A stretch of 27,888 nucleotides of DNA from NCBI GenBank assembly GCA_902493835.1, contig CABURG010000004.1:1-27888 (forward strand), in the 5' to 3' direction. Positions within the stretch are counted from its first letter, which is position 1, and each line of letters opens with the position of its first letter. Below are positions 22,604 to 27,888 of this stretch, one piece after another. The position numbers were made by a program, and so were the translations under genes. This DNA is from an uncultured Collinsella sp. Its GTDB lineage: Bacteria; Actinomycetota; Coriobacteriia; Coriobacteriales; Coriobacteriaceae. Below the pieces are notes generated by a model. That model did no database searches, was not told where the DNA came from, and was given only the letters and a program-made list of their open reading frames with translations.

Positions 22604-23179
22604 ATGCCCACGTCACAAAGTCAGAAAAAAGAAGCCATCGCCCAGGCGAACGAGCAGGAGCTCGCATCGCTCGCGGTCCGTGGCGTGCGTATCGTGGGCA
22701 ACGCGTGCTCGCCGATCGTGCTGGTCAAAGGCGATTTGGACGAGGCCGAGCGTTCGGGTGGCGAGCTTGCCGCCGGCCCGGATGGCGCGGCGTTGCGAAA
22801 GGCGCTTGGGGCCATCGGCTACGCGCCCGAGGATTTTTGCGTGCTGGCAAGCGTCGCCGGCGTGGGTGACGGAGCGGTCGCGGTGGGCGAGACTCTGCCG
22901 TGCGAGCTGTTCCGCGAGGCGCTTGAGGCTTTGGACCCCGAGGCAGTGCTACTGCTCGACAACAACGCGGCTGACGCCATGCGCGAGACCTACGCCGATA
23001 TGCTCGTGGCGATCGATGACTTCGACACCGCCATGCTCAAGCCCGGCTTGGTCGCCCATGTGCAGGGTCGCCGCGTGCTCGCGCTCGACGGTTTTGAGGC
23101 GGCGCTCACTGACAAAGCCGCCAAGCAGCGCATGTGGGCATACATCAAGCAGCTGACCCCGGCGGCCGCTCCGCTGTAG
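22604..23179 (+). CDS. Divergent uracil-DNA-glycosylase-fold protein
   Basis: A 191-residue soluble protein. Its layout resembles family 4/5 uracil-DNA glycosylases: VLVKGDLDEAERSGGELAAG then LRKALGAIGYAPEDFCVL (compare GxxPGxxExxxGxPFxG and LxxxLxxxGLxRxxVY), LDPEAVLLLDNNAADAMRE (compare PxxxxxLGxxAxxxL), and a final KQRMWAYIKQL. The usual catalytic motifs and the iron-sulfur Cys set are not evident, so activity is doubtful. ATG 22604 has TGGAGAG just upstream; the ATG at 22574 overlaps the -10-like TATAAT and is rejected. It is divergent from trxA and convergent with the histidine kinase. The fold assignment is by eye. Confidence 0.5.
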   Translation: MPTSQSQKKEAIAQANEQELASLAVRGVRIVGNACSPIVLVKGDLDEAERSGGELAAGPDGAALRKALGAIGYAPEDFCVLASVAGVGDGAVAVGETLPCELFREALEALDPEAVLLLDNNAADAMRETYADMLVAIDDFDTAMLKPGLVAHVQGRRVLALDGFEAALTDKAAKQRMWAYIKQLTPAAAPL

Positions 23180-23239
23180 CGGACCGGAGCCGGTAAGGCG
23201 GCCCTGACGGGTCGAGCGCGGCGCCGGCTTATCGCGTCC

Positions 23240-24517
23240 CTACATCACAGCGCGCAGCTCAAACCGATCGCCGTTAATGCGGAACTGACAGTTGCCGTTC
23301 ATGCGCTCCACGGCAAGTTTGATGCTCTTGGTGCCAAAGCCGTGGCCCGCATGCCGGGTCACGGGCATGCCGTCGACCATGCGCGGCGCGCGGTCAAACG
23401 TGTTGGAAACTAACAGCAGCAGCTGGCCGTCCTCTAATCGCAGGTCAAAGTCGACGAAGCGCTTTCCTTGGGGTGCGGTGCTTGCGGCGGTGATAGCGTT
23501 TTCCAAGGCATTTGAGAGCACGCTAAACAGGTCGGCGTCACCTACGTGGACGGTTTCGGGTACGGCGGCGCGCAGGTTAGCGATAATGCCGTTTCTATTG
23601 ATATCCGAGTTAAATGACGAAAGCGCGATGTTTACGGTCTCGTTGGCGCAGAAGCGGCGTACGGCGGTGCGGTCGCCGGCTTCGCAGAGTTCGTCGATGC
23701 GTTTGAGCGCCTCGTCGGTGTGGCCCTCCTCAATTAAAGCGGCCAGGCCGCGTAGGAAGTGGCGCATATCGTGGCGAAGAATCGACAGCTCGCGCCCAGA
23801 TTGACGCCAGGCCTCGAGCTCTTTAATGGCGGCGCTGTCGCGGGTTTCGAGCATCCAGCGCTCTCGCTCGGCGGTTTCCTTTTCTTCGTATTCGCGCAGG
23901 TAAACGGCAAGAAACATAAGATAGAAGGCACAGAGCGCAAATGCCAAAAACTCAACCGTCACCACCGAGCCCGAGTGGAACAGCGTGGTGTAGACGTTGG
24001 TGGCATAGTCAAAGACGTAATAGACGAGCGGCAGGATTAAAAGGATGCCCAGCTCGGTGGTGCTTTTAATCGCCAAGCGCGGACCGATGTCGCCGGCCCA
24101 ATGCAACAGGACGGCAAAGACGGCGAGTGTGGTCGCGATACGCGCCAGATAGTACGCGATCTGCGAATCGGTTGCGGCAAAGGCGGCGATGCCCATCCAA
24201 TTGCTGAACTGGCAGCTCAGATAGGCACTCGTAATGCCGAGCACGGCAAGCAGCGGGCTCAGGCGGTAGCGCGCGCACAAATAGATGACGAGCGGCAGAT
24301 GCACGACGAGCGGATATGCCTGGCGGGCGAAAAGCTCGCCGCCGACGGCATTGGCGAGGCCAAATGCGCATCCGGTTACGGCACCGACCAGCACCAGTTC
24401 AAGCGTATGACGCCGGTTGATCTCGATACCGCACAGCGCCGCCGAGGCAAAGACGCCAAAGAGCAGCGTCGTGGCGTGGTGGATTGCCCAAAGGACCATT
24501 TCGACCGAGGAGACCAT
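23240..24517 (-). CDS. GHKL-type sensor histidine kinase
   Basis: Membrane sensor kinase of the AgrC/HPK10-like group. Residues 1-208 contain six or so hydrophobic helices, followed by a short coiled segment (209-240). The phospho-acceptor is His249 in SILRHDMRHFL. The ATPase domain has an N box (SNALENAI, Asn340) and a G box (GHGFGTKSI, 391-399). It has 425 residues. Its ATG overlaps the stop of the response-regulator gene by one base (TGATG), so both are translated together. The signal is not apparent, and no precursor peptide gene is visible next to it. Confidence 0.92.
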   Translation of the reverse strand: MVSSVEMVLWAIHHATTLLFGVFASAALCGIEINRRHTLELVLVGAVTGCAFGLANAVGGELFARQAYPLVVHLPLVIYLCARYRLSPLLAVLGITSAYLSCQFSNWMGIAAFAATDSQIAYYLARIATTLAVFAVLLHWAGDIGPRLAIKSTTELGILLILPLVYYVFDYATNVYTTLFHSGSVVTVEFLAFALCAFYLMFLAVYLREYEEKETAERERWMLETRDSAAIKELEAWRQSGRELSILRHDMRHFLRGLAALIEEGHTDEALKRIDELCEAGDRTAVRRFCANETVNIALSSFNSDINRNGIIANLRAAVPETVHVGDADLFSVLSNALENAITAASTAPQGKRFVDFDLRLEDGQLLLLVSNTFDRAPRMVDGMPVTRHAGHGFGTKSIKLAVERMNGNCQFRINGDRFELRAVM

Positions 24518-25239
24518 CAGTGTCTCCCACCCTCAAAGCGAACCGCAAAGTAGGCGTCTTGGAATCCCTGCTTGCAGCTGCGCGAAAGCGGGATGCACGC
24601 ACCCGAGCGCATGACGATGTCCGTGCGGTCAAAGTGATCGATATTGCGCAGGTTGACCTGGTAGCTGCGGTGGCATTTAAAGAAGACTGCGTTTTGCTCC
24701 AAGCGGTCCTCGACGCTGCGGAACGACTCGAGTGCCTCGATATCGCGTCCGTCGCGCAGGTGGAAGACCACGTGCTTGTTGCGCGCCTCGGCATATTCGA
24801 TGTCGGACAGGCGCAGGGCGTGGTAGCCAAAGGACGTTTTGATCACGAGCTCGTCGGTTGCCGCCGGGCGCATGCTCGAAAGCTCGTCGAGTAACTGCGC
24901 CAGGCGTTCGTAAGTCACGGGCTTGAGCAGATAGTCGAAGGCGCGGACCTCGTAGGACTCCAGTGCAAACTCGGGCGATGAGGTGAGAAACACCAAGCGC
25001 ACGGCGGTATCGGCCTGGCGCAATTCGCGCGCGGTGTCCATGCCGTTGACGAGCGGCATGATCATGTCGAGCAGAATGATGTCGGCGCGCGATGCGGCAT
25101 GGCGGGCCAGCAGGTCCTCGCCGCGCGTGACGAGCGCAACATCGACCGCCGTGCCCGTCTCGGTCGACCAACGGTCGATCATCCGGTGCAGTTTATCTAG
25201 AAAAGTGACGTCGTCGTCGCAGGCAATAATCTTGAGCAT
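24517..25239 (-). CDS. LytTR-family response regulator
   Basis: A 240-residue response regulator with a receiver domain (1-120; acidic pocket Asp8-Asp10, phospho-acceptor Asp58 in LLDMIMP, Thr/Ser near 86, Lys107 in LLKPV) and a LytTR DNA-binding domain (about 132-235; IKTSFGYHALRLSDIEYAEA, FFKCHRSYQVNLRNI). Proteins of this kind, with AgrC-like kinases, control virulence, bacteriocin or autolysis genes by binding paired direct repeats. AAGGGGG precedes ATG 25239. The 291 bases between it and nadA hold the nadA operator and no gene. Confidence 0.94.
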   Translation of the reverse strand: MLKIIACDDDVTFLDKLHRMIDRWSTETGTAVDVALVTRGEDLLARHAASRADIILLDMIMPLVNGMDTARELRQADTAVRLVFLTSSPEFALESYEVRAFDYLLKPVTYERLAQLLDELSSMRPAATDELVIKTSFGYHALRLSDIEYAEARNKHVVFHLRDGRDIEALESFRSVEDRLEQNAVFFKCHRSYQVNLRNIDHFDRTDIVMRSGACIPLSRSCKQGFQDAYFAVRFEGGRH

Positions 25240-25445
25240 TCGGCCCCCTTAGTAATTCGATTTTGCCACATCGGGCACGCGCCGCTTGCGGAGACGCGTC
25301 CCATTTGCGCCCCGCGTCGTGCAACTCGCGCCGAGCGGTATTGCGGTGGCGAAAGATGCCTCCTGCGCCATCGAGAGCTCAGCTATCCTCAGCTTGCCAG
25401 TTCGAATATGGACCTGCCACATGATCGAATCTTTATTTCAACTTT

Positions 25446-25495
25446 ACACCTAGGTTTACAGCTGTCTTGTCAGCTGTAAACCTAGGTGTCATACT
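25446..25495 (+). promoter_or_regulatory. nadA promoter with overlapping 19-bp palindromic operator
   Basis: ACACCTAGGTTTACAGCTG (25446-25464) and CAGCTGTAAACCTAGGTGT (25471-25489) are perfect reverse complements, loop TCTTGT. TTGTCA (25467-25472), 17 bases, then CATACT (25490-25495) gives a promoter whose -35 box lies at the centre of the palindrome. A protein bound there would block RNA polymerase. Control by an NAD-status repressor (NiaR, NrtR or NadQ type) is a reasonable guess. Confidence 0.7.
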
Positions 25496-25530
25496 AAAGC
25501 CCCAAGATTCGCCAAAAGAGAGGGGCCTTG

Positions 25531-26556
25531 ATGGCACAGAGCGCGAACATGGATGCATCGGAGCTTGCACGCGATATCGCGGCCGGCCTAGCATCGGCAA
25601 CGACGGCAACGGAGCGCGCGGCACTGGTGCCTGCAGAGCTCGTCGAGGCCATTCAGCAACTAAAAACCCAACGTGACGCGGTGGTCCTGGCGCACTACTA
25701 TGTGGCGCCCGAGGTCCAAGCCGTGGCTGATTACGTCGGCGACAGCTTCTACCTGGCAAAGCTTGCCAAGAGCCTGCCGCAGCAGACCATCGTGCTGTGC
25801 GGCGTGGAGTTTATGGGCGAGAGCGCCAAGCTGCTCAACCCCACCAAGACCGTGCTGCTGCCCGAGCCGGGCGCGGACTGCCCCATGGCGCACATGGTCA
25901 AGCGCGAGACGGTCGACGCCGCCCGCGCCGAGTACGGTGACGACCTTGCCGTGGTCTGCTACGTCAACTCCACGGTCGAGATCAAGAGCTGGAGCGACGT
26001 GTGTGTCACCAGCTCCAACGCCGTCAAGATCGTGTCCGAGCTGCCGCAGCAGCATATCCTGTTCATCCCCGATCAAAACCTGGGCCGCTTCGTAGCCGAG
26101 CAGGTGCCGCAAAAGCACGTCATTCTCAACAATGGCTACTGCCCGCGCCACCACATCATTACCATCGAGCAGATCGTCGACGCGACGGAGGCTCACCCCG
26201 ACGCGCTCGTGCTGGCGCACCCCGAGTGCAAGGCCGATGTCCTTGCCGAGGCCGACTACATCGGCTCCACCGCCGGCATCATCAAGTACGCCGAGGAGTC
26301 CGACGCGAGCGAGTTCATTATCGTGACGGTCCGCGGCGTGCTCTACGAGCTCGAGCGCCGCTGCGAGGGCGCCGGCAAGAAGTTCTACTTCCCCGCGGTG
26401 CAGCCCACTTGCGTCAACATGGACCTCATCACGCTCGAAAAGCTCGTGCGCTGCCTGGAGACGGGCGAGGGCGAGGTGCAGATCGGCGTCTCGGACGAGG
26501 CGGCAGACCAGGCCAAGCTCACGCTCGACCGTATGCTCGAGTACGCAGCACGCTAG
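25531..26556 (+). CDS. nadA: Quinolinate synthase NadA
   Basis: Condenses iminoaspartate with dihydroxyacetone phosphate to quinolinate in NAD synthesis, using a [4Fe-4S] cluster. It has 341 residues. Probable cluster ligands are Cys117 (GADCPMA), Cys204 (GYCPRHH) and Cys294 (QPTCVNM); the first two are 87 residues apart, as in E. coli Cys113/Cys200. Other motifs are VVLAHYYVAPEVQ and AHPECKADV. AGAGAGGGG precedes ATG 25531. nadB follows after 55 bases, so they form an operon, with nadC expected outside the window. Confidence 0.96.
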   Translation: MAQSANMDASELARDIAAGLASATTATERAALVPAELVEAIQQLKTQRDAVVLAHYYVAPEVQAVADYVGDSFYLAKLAKSLPQQTIVLCGVEFMGESAKLLNPTKTVLLPEPGADCPMAHMVKRETVDAARAEYGDDLAVVCYVNSTVEIKSWSDVCVTSSNAVKIVSELPQQHILFIPDQNLGRFVAEQVPQKHVILNNGYCPRHHIITIEQIVDATEAHPDALVLAHPECKADVLAEADYIGSTAGIIKYAEESDASEFIIVTVRGVLYELERRCEGAGKKFYFPAVQPTCVNMDLITLEKLVRCLETGEGEVQIGVSDEAADQAKLTLDRMLEYAAR

Positions 26557-26559
26557 AAC

Positions 26560-26594
26560 AATGTGGCATGAGGGGCAGTCCCTTATGTCACATT
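26560..26594. repeat. Palindrome between nadA and nadB
   Basis: AATGTGGCATGAGGGG (26560-26575) and TCCCTTATGTCACATT (26579-26594) are reverse complements at 13 of 16 positions. It starts four bases after the nadA stop, so it lies inside the nad transcript. The reverse strand reads AAGGGACTG, another GGGAC-type unit. Confidence 0.75.
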
Positions 26595-26611
26595 CAAGGG
26601 AGAGGATTCCT

Positions 26612-27888
26612 GTGGAAACCAAGCAATACCCCGATATGGAGTGCGACGTCGTCATTGCCGGCTGCGGCGTGGCGGGCCTGTACGCAGCTCTCAACCTGCC
26701 GACGAGCACGCGCGTGATCATGCTTTCCAAGGGCGCTGTCGACGAGTGCGATTCGATGCTCGCGCAGGGCGGCATCTGCGTGCTGCCCGAGGGCTCAGAC
26801 TACGATGCCTTCTTTGAGGACACCATGCACGCCGGTCATTACGAGAACCGCCGTGAGAGCGTCGACATCATGATCCGCTCGAGCCGTTCGGTCATCAACG
26901 ACCTGCTAGCGATGGGCGTGGATTTTGAGCGCAAGGCCGACGGCAGCCTCAACTTTACCCGCGAGGGCGCGCACAGCCGCCCGCGCATCGCCTTCCATGC
27001 CGATATCACCGGCAAGGAGATTACGACCAAGCTGCTCCAGGCCGTTCGCAAGCTGGATAACGTGCAGATTTTGGAGCACGTGGCCATGACCGACATCCTG
27101 ACGGCCGAGCGCGATGGCGCCACGGTGTGCACCGGCGTCGTCGCCGTTTCCGTGGACGAGGACAACTCGGTTCGTCCCGCCGACGAGCTGGCAAATGCCG
27201 CCGGGGGCGTGCATGCCGGCGAGCCGTTTAAGATCCATGCCCGCCACACGCTGTGGGCGACGGGCGGTATCGGCGGCGTATACGACCATTCGACTAACTA
27301 CCCGCAGCTCACGGGCGATGCCTGCTACATTGCTCAGGAGCATGGTATTAAGATGGAGCACCTGGACTACGTGCAGATTCACCCCACGGGACTGTTCTCG
27401 CCGCAGCCGGGCCGCACCTTCCTGATCAGCGAGAGCTGCCGCGGCGAGGGCGCGATTTTGCTCAACGCCGCCGGTGAGCGCTTTACCGACGAGCTTCAGC
27501 CGCGCGATGTGGTCGCCGCCGCTATTCGCGAGCAGATGAAGCAGGACGGTACCGAGCACGAGTGGCTGAGCTTTGCACCCGTCGAGCGCGACGTGGTGAC
27601 CGGGCACTTTGCCAATATCCGCGCGCGCTGCCTGGAGGACGGCCGCGACATTCTGGACGAGCCCATCCCCGTCACGCCCACGCAGCACTACTTTATGGGC
27701 GGCGTATGGGTCGACAAGGACGGCCGCACCTCGATGCCCGAGCTCTACGCCGCGGGCGAGACGGCCTGCAACGGCGTGCACGGCAAGAATCGCCTTGCAT
27801 CAAACAGCCTGCTCGAGGCGCTGGTCTGGGGTCGTCGCGCCGCGTGGTATATGCGTACCGGCGAGTCGCTGGCCGTGGAGCAGGCGGG
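26612..27888 (+). CDS. nadB: L-aspartate oxidase NadB (cut by the window end)
   Basis: FAD enzyme that oxidises L-aspartate to iminoaspartate for NadA. The frame is open from GTG 26612 to the last base, giving 425 of about 520 residues. The FAD-binding GCGVAG is at 17-22 (DVVIAGCGVAGLYAA); further family motifs are SMLAQGGIC, THWT-equivalent LWATGGIGGVY, HPTG, ESCRGEGAILLN, YFMGGVWVD and GVHGKNRLASNSLLEALVWG. AGGGAGAGGA lies before the GTG. It follows nadA in the same transcript, making a two-enzyme route from aspartate to quinolinate. Confidence 0.94.
   Translation, partial: METKQYPDMECDVVIAGCGVAGLYAALNLPTSTRVIMLSKGAVDECDSMLAQGGICVLPEGSDYDAFFEDTMHAGHYENRRESVDIMIRSSRSVINDLLAMGVDFERKADGSLNFTREGAHSRPRIAFHADITGKEITTKLLQAVRKLDNVQILEHVAMTDILTAERDGATVCTGVVAVSVDEDNSVRPADELANAAGGVHAGEPFKIHARHTLWATGGIGGVYDHSTNYPQLTGDACYIAQEHGIKMEHLDYVQIHPTGLFSPQPGRTFLISESCRGEGAILLNAAGERFTDELQPRDVVAAAIREQMKQDGTEHEWLSFAPVERDVVTGHFANIRARCLEDGRDILDEPIPVTPTQHYFMGGVWVDKDGRTSMPELYAAGETACNGVHGKNRLASNSLLEALVWGRRAAWYMRTGESLAVEQA

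Noticed and set aside
25660..26775. A 371-residue open frame antisense to nadA
   Set aside because: Shadow of nadA and the nadB start, which have full family motifs.

Overview
This window looks like chromosomal DNA from a Coriobacteriia bacterium, most likely Collinsella or a close relative. The basis is its high GC content, GC-rich third codon positions, strong AGGAGG-type ribosome binding sites, a LuxR-type regulator with a many-helix membrane half (common in Coriobacteriia), and recurrent short GGGAC palindromes between genes. This is recognition by protein and repeat style; no database search was run. The DNA is ordinary chromosome with housekeeping genes, two-component and sugar-uptake genes, one clearly accessory ATPase gene and unusually repeat-rich intergenic regions. 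No tRNA, rRNA, CRISPR array or prophage is visible.

Layout. 304-2520 (-): membrane O-acyltransferase with an SGNH domain. 2708-4675 (+): ribokinase and nucleoside hydrolase, a two-gene ribonucleoside salvage unit. 4779-5267 (+): luxS. 5412-6056 (+): DUF4867-like sugar-associated protein. 6173-7279 (-): a stand-alone AAA ATPase gene between two copies of the end of the DUF4867 gene and its palindromes. 7743-9173 (+): GH1 6-phospho-beta-glucosidase. 9426-10969 (+): membrane LuxR regulator broken by a one-base frameshift. 11090-11773 (+): pyrE. 12290-13144 (-) and 13471-14007 (+): a divergent RpiR-family regulator and a glucose-type PTS EIIA protein. 14244-14801 (+): lipoprotein. 15302-15970 (-): HAD phosphatase.

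A leftward [NiFe]-hydrogenase maturation locus follows: an 82-residue His-striped protein, nikR, hypF, hypC, hypD and hypE (21925 down to 16075). hypA, hypB and the hydrogenase subunits are not in the window. Then come trxA (-), a divergent uracil-DNA-glycosylase-like protein (+), a GHKL histidine kinase with a LytTR response regulator (-), and nadA with the start of nadB (+) behind a perfect 19-bp inverted repeat that overlaps the promoter.

Most interesting signals. (1) Two copies of a roughly 140-nt three-stem element lie 2-3 nt after the stop codons of pyrE and the lipoprotein gene. Their stems differ in sequence but keep pairing, while linkers, loops and a bulge are conserved, which is a covariation pattern expected of a structured RNA or folded single-stranded DNA. 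(2) The 82-residue protein has His at i, i+4 and i+8 and is coupled to a NikR with an additional His/Cys-rich N-terminus, suggesting a nickel-handling module. (3) The ATPase gene is bracketed by a duplicated, decayed gene end. (4) Many palindromes share a GGGAC core. (5) A block of about 60 nt is shared upstream of the GH1 gene and the EIIA gene.
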